This document shows positions 18,321-27,303 of a DNA stretch of 64,000 nt, piece by piece. The notes under the pieces are model-generated. The model made no database searches, had not been told where the DNA came from, and saw only the letters and a list, made by a program, of their open reading frames with translations. The number at the start of each line of letters is the position of its first letter. Positions within the stretch are counted from its first letter, which is position 1. A program made the translations under genes and the position numbers. The DNA comes from CAZYTX01 sp964650485 (GTDB lineage Bacteria > RBG-13-61-14 > DATKZS01), in assembly GCA_964650485.1 (NCBI GenBank), contig CAZYTX010000011.1, positions 1-64,000 of the forward strand. The letters run 5' to 3'.

Positions 18321-20714
18321 GTGGCGAAAGTGGTTAAATCAAAAGCGTTCATGGTGTGGCTATCGTGCGCGGTGGTCTTATTTACAAGCCCGGCGCCCCC
18401 CGGGGCCCTGGCCCAGACGGAGGAGGACAAGAGAACCGAGGGGATAGAGGCCAGGGGCAACACCGTCAAGATAAACTTCCCCGAGATGGACCTTGAGAGC
18501 GTGCTCAAGAACTTCAGCGCCATCATAAGGCAGAACTTCGTGCTGGAGAGCATACCAAAAGGCCAGGTCAAGACCATAGGACCCATCGGGCCGGTGGAGG
18601 TCCCCAAGGACCACGCCTTCAACATGTTCGTGCTCATACTGAACCTGAACGGCTACGACGTGGTGGAGACCTCGGTCCCGGACGTCTACAAGGTCATACG
18701 CACCGCGGAGGCAATACGTGAAAATATACCCCTGTATGCCCCCGGTGAAGCGACCGAGGTGAGCGAACACATGATAACCAAGTTCATCCCCCTGGAGCAC
18801 GTCTCTGCAAACGACATAGCCAACCAGCTCAACAAGCTCTCATCCAAGGCCGGGGGACAGGTTTTCGCATACGAGCCCACCAACACGCTCATCGTTGTGG
18901 ACACCGCCCTCAACATAAAAAGGATGCAGAAAATCCTCGAGCTGCTCGACGTGCCCTCGCCCGAGCCCGAGATCGAGATAATAATCCTCAGGAACTCCGA
19001 GCCCGGCGAGATGGCGGGGGTGCTGGAGCAGATATTCTCGGGCACTGAAACCGGCCAGCCGGCGAGAAGGGCCACCACCAAACCGCAGAGAAGGGGAAGA
19101 GGAAAGAAACCCCCTGCCAAGCAGCAGCCGGCCACGTACACCGCGGTGGAAATAAAACCCAAGATAATCCCTGTGGAGAGACTGAACGGACTGGTGCTCA
19201 TAGCCGACGCGGAAACGCTTGCGGCCATGAAGGACATCATAAACGAGCTGGACGTGGACGTAGGCACCACCGGGACCATACACGTCTACTACGTGCAGAA
19301 CGCCGAGGCTGGCGAGCTGGCCTCCATACTCTCCGGGCTGATGGGAAAGGGTACAGGGGCCCCGGGAGCGCCGGCGGAGGGCCCGGAACAGGGAGAAAAG
19401 AGGACTTCCAGGCCGCCCAGAAGAACATCTCCCCAGACGAGGACATCGAGAGGTGCCCCGTCTTCAACAATCCCGGGGGTGACTGGCGAGGAGATATTCA
19501 TAACCTCGGACGAGGCCACCAACTCTCTTATCATCGTTGCCACCCCCCATGACTACGAGGTTCTAAAGCAGGTCATAGCCAAGCTGGACATCCCCAGGAG
19601 GCAGGTGTTTGTGGAGGCCGTGCTTTTAGAGGTGACATACAACCAATCCATGGAGGCGGGGGTGTCCATGCACGGGGCCTCGCCCCTGGAGCACGAGGGC
19701 ATGGTTTTCTCCGGCACCGGCTTCTCCGACACCAGCTCCATATCCTTGTTGAGCTCCCTGCTCTCGGGTGGAGGGAGCCTGGCCTTGCCAAACGGGATCA
19801 CCGTAGGGGCGCTGGCCCAGCCCCTGGAGGTCCCGGGCACCGATGGCCAGGTGGTGATCCCCTCCGCGGGCATGGTGGTGCGACTGTTGTCCTCAAGCTC
19901 CAACGTGAACGTGCTCTCAACGCCCACCCTTCTCACCACGGACAACGAGGAGGCGTCCATCGAGGTGGGCCAGAAGATACCCGTGCCCACCGGGCAGACC
20001 GTGTCCACCGGCGGCTTCTCCAACATCAGCATCTCCAGGGAGTCGGTGGGCATAAAGCTGCAAGTCGTCCCCCAGATAAACGAGAGCGACAACATAAGAA
20101 TGGAGATCTTCACCGAGATATCAGGGGCGGTGAGCTCTCCCCTGGGAATTGACGTCAACACCCTGGGAGTGACCACTTCCATCAAAACAGCGGAGACCAC
20201 CGTCATAGTGAAGGACTCCCAGACCATTGTCATCGGCGGGCTCATGGAGGACAGGCAGGACCAGTCAGAAAGCCGCATTCCACTTCTGGGCGACATCCCG
20301 GTTCTGGGCTGGCTGTTCAAGAGCGGGAGAAGGTCGCAGAACAAGACCAACCTGATCATCATGCTCACCCCTCACATTGTGAGGTCCGAATCTGATATAA
20401 TAAGGGTTAAGGGACATCTTATCGAAGGGTATCAGCAAATGATGGAGGAGACCCTGGGAGACGAGGCCCCGGACAGGGACAGGTATTTCGACTCCAGGCT
20501 GACGGAGGAGCAAGAGCCGGTCATAGACATGAGGAGCGGAGAGCCGGAAATGATCGAGCCGCCGGAGATGGAGTGGACACCGGAAACACCCGGGCCGGAG
20601 CAGGGAGACACGCTGGGGAACGAAGAGGTGGAAGCCGAAGAGCAGGGCGACGAGGAGCCGGGCATTGAAGAACAGGAAGAAGAAGAGCAGGGCGACGCCG
20701 GGGACCAGGAATAG
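18321..20714 (+). CDS. gspD: Type II secretion system secretin GspD
   Basis: 797 residues. A GTG start with AGGGAG upstream opens a signal peptide. The N0-N3 ring-forming domains follow, with Arg/Lys-rich low-complexity inserts inside two N domains (around 245-275 and 350-395). The secretin core (about 430-690) includes VFVEAVLLEVTYNQS and VIVKDSQTIVIGGLMED. The protein forms the outer-membrane channel. The last 70-80 residues are an acidic Glu/Gly tail (EEQEEEEQGD) not part of the secretin fold. Confidence 0.95.
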   Translation: MAKVVKSKAFMVWLSCAVVLFTSPAPPGALAQTEEDKRTEGIEARGNTVKINFPEMDLESVLKNFSAIIRQNFVLESIPKGQVKTIGPIGPVEVPKDHAFNMFVLILNLNGYDVVETSVPDVYKVIRTAEAIRENIPLYAPGEATEVSEHMITKFIPLEHVSANDIANQLNKLSSKAGGQVFAYEPTNTLIVVDTALNIKRMQKILELLDVPSPEPEIEIIILRNSEPGEMAGVLEQIFSGTETGQPARRATTKPQRRGRGKKPPAKQQPATYTAVEIKPKIIPVERLNGLVLIADAETLAAMKDIINELDVDVGTTGTIHVYYVQNAEAGELASILSGLMGKGTGAPGAPAEGPEQGEKRTSRPPRRTSPQTRTSRGAPSSTIPGVTGEEIFITSDEATNSLIIVATPHDYEVLKQVIAKLDIPRRQVFVEAVLLEVTYNQSMEAGVSMHGASPLEHEGMVFSGTGFSDTSSISLLSSLLSGGGSLALPNGITVGALAQPLEVPGTDGQVVIPSAGMVVRLLSSSSNVNVLSTPTLLTTDNEEASIEVGQKIPVPTGQTVSTGGFSNISISRESVGIKLQVVPQINESDNIRMEIFTEISGAVSSPLGIDVNTLGVTTSIKTAETTVIVKDSQTIVIGGLMEDRQDQSESRIPLLGDIPVLGWLFKSGRRSQNKTNLIIMLTPHIVRSESDIIRVKGHLIEGYQQMMEETLGDEAPDRDRYFDSRLTEEQEPVIDMRSGEPEMIEPPEMEWTPETPGPEQGDTLGNEEVEAEEQGDEEPGIEEQEEEEQGDAGDQE

Positions 20715-20732
20715 CCCTGGAGGAGGTGTGCC

Positions 20733-22430
20733 ATGAACCGCCCCTATCTTGGTGAGATTCTGCTGAAAAAGGAACTCCTAAGCGAGGAGCAGCTAGAGAA
20801 CGCCCTCTCCTGGCAGAAGGAAAAAGGGGGGAAGCTGGGCCAGGTGCTCATAGGCATGGAGATGCTCTCTGAAGATGACCTCTACCAGACACTGTCAGAG
20901 CAGCTAAGTATCGAGTACCAGGAGAACCTGAAAGGACATGAGATAGACCCAGAGCTGGTAAGGAGGATTCCCATACAGTTCGCAAAGAACTACGAGATGA
21001 TACCTCTTGAGAGAAACAACGGGATAGTGAGCGTGGCCACATCTGACCCCTTGAACTTCTTCGCGCTCGAGGACCTGAAAAAGATACTGGGCGCACAGAT
21101 AAAGCCGGTCCTGGCCAGGGGGGACACGGTGCTGGAGACCATTAACCGCGTGTATGACCGGGCTTCCGCATCCGCGGAAGGGGTCATGGGGGACCTGGCC
21201 ACCGAGAACCTGGACCTGCTGGCACAGGAGCTGGAGGAACCCGAGGACCTCCTGGACGTCTCCGACGAGGCCCCCATAATACGACTGGTCAACTCGCTCC
21301 TGTTCCAGGCGGTCAAGGAGAGGGCATCGGACATACACATCGAGCCATTTGAAAAGGACCTGGTGGTAAGGTTCAGGATAGACGGGGTGCTCTACGAGAT
21401 ACTGAAGCCCCCCAAGAGGTTCCAGAGCTCCATAACATCCAGGATAAAAATCATGGGCGGCCTTAATATCGCCGAGAAAAGGCTGCCCCAGGACGGGAGA
21501 ATAAGGATCAAGATCGCGGGCAGGGACATAGACATAAGGCTGTCAACAGTGCCAACCTCGCACGGGGAGAGGATAGTGATGAGGCTGCTCGACCGGGACA
21601 CCGTGCTCCTCTCGGTGGAGCAGCTCGGCTTCGACCCCAACCAGTTGGAGCAGTTCAACAGCCTCATACAGCACACGCACGGAATAATACTGGTGACCGG
21701 GCCCACAGGATCAGGAAAAACCACCACACTGTACGCGGCCCTCAACCAGATAAACACCCCGGACAAGAACATCATCACCATCGAGGACCCGGTCGAGTAT
21801 CAGCTCCAGGGCGTGAGCCAGATACAGGTCAACCCCAAGATCAACCTCACCTTTGCAAACGGGCTCCGCTCGATCGTGAGACAGGACCCGGACGTCATAC
21901 TGGTGGGAGAGGTCCGGGACGCCGAGACCGCGGAGATAGCCATACAGGCCTCGCTCACCGGCCACCTGGTCTTCTCCACCCTGCACACCAACGACGCTCC
22001 CAGCGCCATCACCCGGCTGGTGGAGATGGGGGTGGAGAACTTTTTGATATCCAGCTCTCTCATGGCCACCATGGCACAGCGACTGATCAGGGTGCTCTGT
22101 CCGCACTGCAAGGTAAAGGACGCCCCGGACCCAAAGACCCTGGAGGCCCTCTCACTGACGGACAAAAAGGACTTTGACTTCTACACCCAGAAAGGGTGCC
22201 CCGAGTGCCTGAACACCGGCTTCATGGGCAGGTCGGCCATATACGAGATGCTGGTGGTGGACGACGTTATCCGCGAGCTGATAAACGAGGACGCGGACTC
22301 GAACTACATAAAGAAGACAGCCAGGCAGCGGGGAATGAGGACCCTCCGCGAGGACGCGGCCAGGAAGGCCCTCTCGGGCCAGACCTCGCTCTCCGAGGTC
22401 GTGCGCGTCACCCAGGAGGACATCCTTTAA
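20733..22430 (+). CDS. gspE: Type II secretion system ATPase GspE
   Basis: 565 residues. An N-terminal MshEN-type domain (to about 150) precedes the ATPase with Walker A GPTGSGKTTT, the Asp box TIEDPVEY, Walker B ILVGEVRD and a C-terminal zinc site of two cysteine pairs (CPHC and CPEC). It powers pseudopilus assembly in the cytoplasm. GGAGG precedes the ATG. The 100-nt gap to gspF is the longest within the operon after gspC. Confidence 0.96.
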   Translation: MNRPYLGEILLKKELLSEEQLENALSWQKEKGGKLGQVLIGMEMLSEDDLYQTLSEQLSIEYQENLKGHEIDPELVRRIPIQFAKNYEMIPLERNNGIVSVATSDPLNFFALEDLKKILGAQIKPVLARGDTVLETINRVYDRASASAEGVMGDLATENLDLLAQELEEPEDLLDVSDEAPIIRLVNSLLFQAVKERASDIHIEPFEKDLVVRFRIDGVLYEILKPPKRFQSSITSRIKIMGGLNIAEKRLPQDGRIRIKIAGRDIDIRLSTVPTSHGERIVMRLLDRDTVLLSVEQLGFDPNQLEQFNSLIQHTHGIILVTGPTGSGKTTTLYAALNQINTPDKNIITIEDPVEYQLQGVSQIQVNPKINLTFANGLRSIVRQDPDVILVGEVRDAETAEIAIQASLTGHLVFSTLHTNDAPSAITRLVEMGVENFLISSSLMATMAQRLIRVLCPHCKVKDAPDPKTLEALSLTDKKDFDFYTQKGCPECLNTGFMGRSAIYEMLVVDDVIRELINEDADSNYIKKTARQRGMRTLREDAARKALSGQTSLSEVVRVTQEDIL

Positions 22431-22530
22431 CCCCCGCTAAGAGGAAGTTTTTATCTCCGTCTTTTAAGCCGTCATTTTTCAAAGCGGGCCTTTAAGCCCG
22501 GTGAACCATGGAATAAGCTAGGACTCATAA

Positions 22531-23757
22531 ATGCCGGTATATGCATACAGGGGCGTGAACGCAAAGGACAAGCGCGTGAGCGGCATCATTGACGCGGACA
22601 CCAAGAAGGCCGCAAGGCAGAAGCTCCGGAAGCTACAGGTCTACCCGCTCGAGCTAAACGAGACGGTGGAGAAGAAAAGAGCTTCCTCCCGGATGGCAAA
22701 GGCCCTGCGAATGGGCGGGAGCGTGCCCTCCCAGGAGCTCGCAGCCATGACCAGGCAGCTATCCACATTGGTGGGGGCCCAGCTTCCACTGGTGCAGTGC
22801 CTGTCCGCGCTCACCGAGCAGGTCGAGCACGAGCGGCTGCTAACAGTGCTGGCCGAGATACGCGAGTCCGTCAACGAGGGGGCGTCCCTGGCAGACGCCA
22901 TGGCCGCATACCCCCAGGTGTTCTCCGACCTTTACGTGAACATGATCCGGGCGGGAGAGCAGTCCGGGGCCCTGGAGATAGTGCTGCAGAGGCTCGCCGA
23001 CTTCACCGAGAGCCAGGCAGACCTTAGAAACAAGGTGCTCTACGCCCTGCTCTACCCGGTTATCATAATCATCATCATGGCCCTGGTCATAGGGGTCATG
23101 TTCACCTTTGTAATACCCAAGATCACCATGCTATTCGAGCAGACCAACCAGGCCCTGCCGCCTCTCACACAGGTGATGATCGCCCTCTCCGACTTCGCAC
23201 GTGGCTGGGGAGGCATACTCATGGTTGTGGTCCTCGTTATGCTCCTGGTGTTCATGAGATATTACGTGCGCACCAGCGTCGGCAGGGAGAGGTGGCACCG
23301 GCTCATACTGAGGATACCCGTGCTCGGGAGAATAGCCAGGAACATGGCGGTGAGCAGGTTCTGCAAGACGCTCTCAACCCTGCTCATGTCCGGCATACCA
23401 CTGCTCAAGTCCATGGACATCGTGGAAAAGGTGGTGGGCAACAAGGTGCTGGAGGACGCGGTCAGCACCGCACGCGAGAACATAACCGAGGGCGCATCCA
23501 TTGCAGACCCCTTGAGGGCCAGCAGGGTGTTCCCCCCGTTCGTGATACAGATGATTACCTCGGGCGAGCAGTCGGGCGAGCTCGAGTTCATGCTCCAGAA
23601 GGCCGCGGACACGTTCGACAGGGAGGTCGAGAACGCGGTCAACGGGCTCACCGCGTTGATCGAGCCGGTGATGATCATAATCCTTGCCGGTCTGGTGGTG
23701 CTGGTGATACTCTCGTTCCTCATGCCCATACTCGACCTTACCAGCGGCATCGGCTGA
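22531..23757 (+). CDS. gspF: Type II secretion system inner-membrane protein GspF
   Basis: 408 residues, the standard length. Two repeated T2SSF helical domains (about 70-195 and 275-395) are separated and followed by membrane helices (about 170-195, 225-245, 375-400). It forms the membrane platform with GspE and the absent GspL/M. AGGA lies seven bases before the ATG. Confidence 0.95.
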   Translation: MPVYAYRGVNAKDKRVSGIIDADTKKAARQKLRKLQVYPLELNETVEKKRASSRMAKALRMGGSVPSQELAAMTRQLSTLVGAQLPLVQCLSALTEQVEHERLLTVLAEIRESVNEGASLADAMAAYPQVFSDLYVNMIRAGEQSGALEIVLQRLADFTESQADLRNKVLYALLYPVIIIIIMALVIGVMFTFVIPKITMLFEQTNQALPPLTQVMIALSDFARGWGGILMVVVLVMLLVFMRYYVRTSVGRERWHRLILRIPVLGRIARNMAVSRFCKTLSTLLMSGIPLLKSMDIVEKVVGNKVLEDAVSTARENITEGASIADPLRASRVFPPFVIQMITSGEQSGELEFMLQKAADTFDREVENAVNGLTALIEPVMIIILAGLVVLVILSFLMPILDLTSGIG

Positions 23758-23859
23758 GGCCCTTTGCCGAATACGGGAAGCATGCATGGAACAGCGCGAC
23801 CAACCTGGTGATCAAAAGACAATGAAAAAGCCAAGTGTTACTTTATCGGGAGGGCGGGT

Positions 23860-24327
23860 ATGAATAAGTTAAAGTCAAACAAGGAGAACAAGAAGCCCAT
23901 CCAAGGATTCACCCTGATCGAGATCATGGTGGTGGTCATGATCATCGGCATGCTCGCGGCCCTGGTGGGTGTCAAGGTGTACGAAAGGTTCGGCACCGCG
24001 CAGCGGGAGGTGGCAAAGGGACAGGTGCGAAACCTCATGACCGCGCTCGACAGCTACTACCTGGACAACAGGAGGTATCCAACCACCGAGCAGGGGCTGG
24101 ACGCACTGGTGCAGAAGCCCACATCGCCGCCAGTGCCAAAAAACTACCCCGAGGGAGGATACATTGACGAGGTGCCCCTGGACCCGTGGAACAATGAGTA
24201 CATATACTTCAGCCCCGGCGTCAACGGCGGGCCCTACAGCCTGGAATCATACGGCACCGACGGAACCGACGGAGGGCAGGGTGAGAACGCGGACATCGAG
24301 TCCTGGAACCTGTCGGGAGAGCAGTAA
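23860..24327 (+). CDS. gspG: Major pseudopilin GspG
   Basis: 155 residues. A short basic leader is cut before the Phe of GFTLIEIMVVVMIIG, with Glu at +5 of the mature chain. The C-terminal region contains DPWNNEYIYFSPG and acidic calcium-site residues typical of GspG (GTDGTDGGQGENADIESW). It builds the pseudopilus that pushes substrates through GspD. Its last 47 nt overlap the start of gspH in another frame. Confidence 0.96.
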   Translation: MNKLKSNKENKKPIQGFTLIEIMVVVMIIGMLAALVGVKVYERFGTAQREVAKGQVRNLMTALDSYYLDNRRYPTTEQGLDALVQKPTSPPVPKNYPEGGYIDEVPLDPWNNEYIYFSPGVNGGPYSLESYGTDGTDGGQGENADIESWNLSGEQ

Positions 24328-24856
24328 GAGGGCAGGGAAAAGCCGGGCTTTCACCATCATCGAGATGATGGTGGTGCTCGCATTGATCGGACTTGTCGCA
24401 GCGGTGGTGGTGCCCAGGACAGGAGTGCTCGACGGGGTCGAACTGCGTTCAGAGGCCAGGAACCTGGCAGGCGCAATAAGAATTACCTACAGCACCGCGG
24501 CCATGGATAAAGTGCCATACCGTATATGCTTCAACCTTGAACAGCAGCTCTACACAGTACAAAAGAAAGCCGGGGACGAGTACAAGGAGGTCACCGACCC
24601 CCTTATGGCGCCCAGGGTGATGCCTGGAAAGGTCTACATAAAGGCCGTAAAGGTGATGGACCGCGAGTGCTCCTCTTACTGCAAGGAGTACCTCTACTTC
24701 GCCCCCGGCGGCTACGTGGAGGAGGCTTCCATATACCTGTCCTTGGAGGACGCTGAACAGACCATCTCGGTTTTCACAAAACCCATGACCGGCAAGGCGG
24801 TGATAGTCATGGAGGAGCTTACCCGCAAGGAGTGGGAGCGGGAAAGTGAGTACTGA
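24281..24856 (+). CDS. gspH: Minor pseudopilin GspH
   Basis: 191 residues if started at the GTG at 24281. Directly upstream is GGAGGGCAGG, and no ATG follows before the pilin motif. A basic leader ends in SRAFTIIEMMVVLALIG, so the prepilin cleavage site is Ala-Phe rather than Gly-Phe, which is unusual (peptidase prefers Gly at -1). The start lies inside gspG, so translation of the two is coupled. The longer frame from 24164 would give a non-pilin-like leader and is unlikely. Confidence 0.85.
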   Translation: MRTRTSSPGTCRESSKRAGKSRAFTIIEMMVVLALIGLVAAVVVPRTGVLDGVELRSEARNLAGAIRITYSTAAMDKVPYRICFNLEQQLYTVQKKAGDEYKEVTDPLMAPRVMPGKVYIKAVKVMDRECSSYCKEYLYFAPGGYVEEASIYLSLEDAEQTISVFTKPMTGKAVIVMEELTRKEWERESEY

Positions 24857-25268
24857 GCTCATCCGGCAAAAACCGGCCATCCATAAGGGAAAGCCGGGCT
24901 TCACCCTGCTGGAGGTCATGGCCGCCCTGGCCATACTCACCCTCTTCCTGGTGCCCATCATGGGATCCATCGTACACGGTCTCAACAACGTCTCCCGCAT
25001 CCAGGACCGCTCCCTGGCGTTGCGCCTGGCCCAGAACAAAATGGCCCAGATCGAGATGATGGAGGTTCCCGAGGTCGAGGGCGTGGAGGAAGGCGACTTC
25101 GAGGAGCACCCTGGATTCTTCTGGGAGATCGAGAGCATAAAAACCCCGGACCTGGAGCTGATGGAGGAGTACATAGGAATAAAGGGCATGGAGATACACC
25201 TCCGGGTGATATGGGAGCGCGCCGGGGTGACAAAATCCATCGAGCTGCAGACCCTGCTCTTGGAGTGA
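24846..25268 (+). CDS. gspI: Minor pseudopilin GspI
   Basis: 140 residues from a GTG at 24846 that overlaps the gspH end by 11 nt. The leader ends KGKPG before FTLLEVMAALAILTLF. The C-terminal half resembles GspI (FFWEIESIKTPDLELM...). GspI, J and K form the tip complex of the pseudopilus. GGGAGCGGGAAA is the likely ribosome site. Confidence 0.92.
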   Translation: MSTELIRQKPAIHKGKPGFTLLEVMAALAILTLFLVPIMGSIVHGLNNVSRIQDRSLALRLAQNKMAQIEMMEVPEVEGVEEGDFEEHPGFFWEIESIKTPDLELMEEYIGIKGMEIHLRVIWERAGVTKSIELQTLLLE

Positions 25269-25273
25269 TGATA

Positions 25274-25984
25274 ATGAAGCGATGCTCGCCCGCTTTCTCG
25301 CTGATCGAGGTCATGGTGGCCCTGGCCATATCAAGTCTCATGGTGGGGCTGGTGGCTGCCGGCTTTGCAGCCAGCTTCCGCGCACACCAGAGGGCCATGG
25401 ACCACCTGGAGCTGGAGCAGACAAAGGCCCAGGCAATGGAAAGGATACGCAGGCTCTTGCAGGTGACGTACCTCTCCCCATACGTGCAGAACTCGGTGTT
25501 CACCCCCTTCGAGACATTTGACGACGACAGCATGTCAAAGCCGTACGACGCCATAACATTCACCACCCTGGGACACACATCGTACAAGATTGATGCAAAG
25601 GAGTCGGAGCTGGCAGAGATTACCGTATTCACCGAAAAAGAGCCGGAAATGGAGCTCGGCAATGAAAGGCTACAGTTGCACAGGCTGAGGGTGAGGGTCG
25701 GCGGCGAGATCAACCAGAGGTTCGAGGTCGAGGGCGGAGTGGTGTATACACTCGCGGACCACGTGACCAAGTTCCTGCTCGAGTACCTGAACAGGCAAGG
25801 GGAGTGGAAGTCCGAGTGGATACCAACCGACCACGGCTGGAGCCTGCCCTGCGCAATACGCGTCACCCTGGGGCTGCGCACCCACTCCATCGAGGAAATC
25901 GAGTCCACCATAGTGGTGCCCATAGAAATGACGAAAAAATGCATCTTCGAGGACGAGACGGAATTCGAGGAATGGATTTACTAG
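25274..25984 (+). CDS. gspJ: Minor pseudopilin GspJ
   Basis: 236 residues. The ATG at 25274 has GGAG eight bases upstream, inside the gspI stop region, and gives the leader MKRCSPA followed by FSLIEVMVALAISSLMVG. Like GspH, the residue before the cleavage site is Ala instead of Gly. The rest is the expected beta-rich minor pseudopilin domain. Confidence 0.9.
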   Translation: MKRCSPAFSLIEVMVALAISSLMVGLVAAGFAASFRAHQRAMDHLELEQTKAQAMERIRRLLQVTYLSPYVQNSVFTPFETFDDDSMSKPYDAITFTTLGHTSYKIDAKESELAEITVFTEKEPEMELGNERLQLHRLRVRVGGEINQRFEVEGGVVYTLADHVTKFLLEYLNRQGEWKSEWIPTDHGWSLPCAIRVTLGLRTHSIEEIESTIVVPIEMTKKCIFEDETEFEEWIY

Positions 25985-27264
25985 GGAAAAGAAAAAAGGC
26001 AGGGCGCATAAACACGGCGCCAGTAAGAGAGGAGCCCGCTGCCAACTCCCGCAGGGGAGCGGCGCTGGTGCTGGCCCTCCTGCTCCTGGCCATCATAACC
26101 ATACTACTCTCCGAGTTCGTGTTCCACATGAGGATACAGACGGCCCTCTACCACAACCACGAGGCCAGGGTGCAGGGCAGGGCCGTGGCCGACGCCGGGC
26201 TAAACGCCGCGGAGGGGCTGCTCCTGCACGCCAGCCCTGAGAACGAGAGCCTGTTCAACAACCCCATACTCCAGCTCTACAGGTGGCAGTGCCAGTCAAC
26301 ACCCATGCTGCCGTCTCTGGGCATGACCGAGGAGCAGGAGACCGCGCAGCAGCGGCAGGCTACGGACACCGCGGCCATGCAGGGCTGCGGCCGCTGGAGC
26401 CTTGCAATACCATACCAGATGGGAGAGACCTCCCTGGACGTGGGGATATACGACGAGCAGGCGAGGATCAACCTGAACGCCATCATGCGGGAGCAGGGAA
26501 GACAACAGCGCCAGAGGGGGGGGGGGCAGCAGCAACAGCAGGAGCAGATGCCCTCATATACCGAGGACACGGTCATATTCAACACCCTGCTCGAGCTCTT
26601 CAGGCTGCAGGTGGCAAAGAACAACATCGAGCTCGAGGTCACGCCCTATCAGATACTCATGTACATAAAGGACTACATTGACTGCTGCATGGTGGACGGG
26701 TCCTTTGACAGGGACCAGGAAAACTACTTCGAGTACGAGGATAAAATCATCCCCATGAAGAACGGGCCCCTGGAGACCGTGGAGGAGATCAGGCTGGTCC
26801 CCGGAATGAAGGACGAGCTATTCAACGCAATAAAGGACTTCCTCACAGTGTATCCCACCGCCGGTGGAAGGGGCGGCTTCGATCGGAGGATCAACATGAA
26901 CACCGCGCCCGTGGAGGTGTTGTACGCGGTCTTTAGGGGATGCTCCTACAGCGGCGGCGCAGAATCCACACTGCCCGCGGACCAGGCCATGCAGATGGCA
27001 AACGATATGATAAACTCCAACTTGAGCACAACTCAGAACCTGAACGTGCCCGGCGGAGCAGACATGCGAACCTATAACCGGGCTGACCCTCCCGAAATGG
27101 CAGGGAACCGTCTGTATACTCAACTTAAGCTGAACCCCCGCAACAGGCCCCGCTACTATAGAATAAGGTCCACCGCATACCAGGAAGACGGGCTGCAGAC
27201 CACCATCATCAAGGTGGTCAGGTTCCGGGGAAACCTGGACACCGTCTACTACAAGGAACTCTAA
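25972..27264 (+). CDS. gspK: Pseudopilus tip protein GspK
   Basis: 430 residues from the ATG at 25972, which overlaps gspJ by 13 nt. A leader (ending NSRRG) precedes AALVLALLLLAIITILLSEF, the GspK-type helix that lacks Glu at +5. Large alpha domains follow with YTEDTVIFNTLLELF and MKNGPLETVEEIRLVPGM. A Gln-rich stretch with a G run (26516-26526) encodes RQQRQRGGGQQQQQEQ and looks prone to slippage. It is the last recognisable gsp gene here; gspL and gspM do not follow. Confidence 0.92.
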   Translation: MDLLGKRKKAGRINTAPVREEPAANSRRGAALVLALLLLAIITILLSEFVFHMRIQTALYHNHEARVQGRAVADAGLNAAEGLLLHASPENESLFNNPILQLYRWQCQSTPMLPSLGMTEEQETAQQRQATDTAAMQGCGRWSLAIPYQMGETSLDVGIYDEQARINLNAIMREQGRQQRQRGGGQQQQQEQMPSYTEDTVIFNTLLELFRLQVAKNNIELEVTPYQILMYIKDYIDCCMVDGSFDRDQENYFEYEDKIIPMKNGPLETVEEIRLVPGMKDELFNAIKDFLTVYPTAGGRGGFDRRINMNTAPVEVLYAVFRGCSYSGGAESTLPADQAMQMANDMINSNLSTTQNLNVPGGADMRTYNRADPPEMAGNRLYTQLKLNPRNRPRYYRIRSTAYQEDGLQTTIIKVVRFRGNLDTVYYKEL

Positions 27265-27303
27265 TACTAATAAGAGTGACCCTCACAGCTCACACCTCAT
27301 ATC

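Noticed and set aside
24164..24280. Upstream extension of gspH
   Set aside because: It is a frame inside gspG and would put a long non-prepilin sequence before the cleavage site; GTG 24281 has its own ribosome site.
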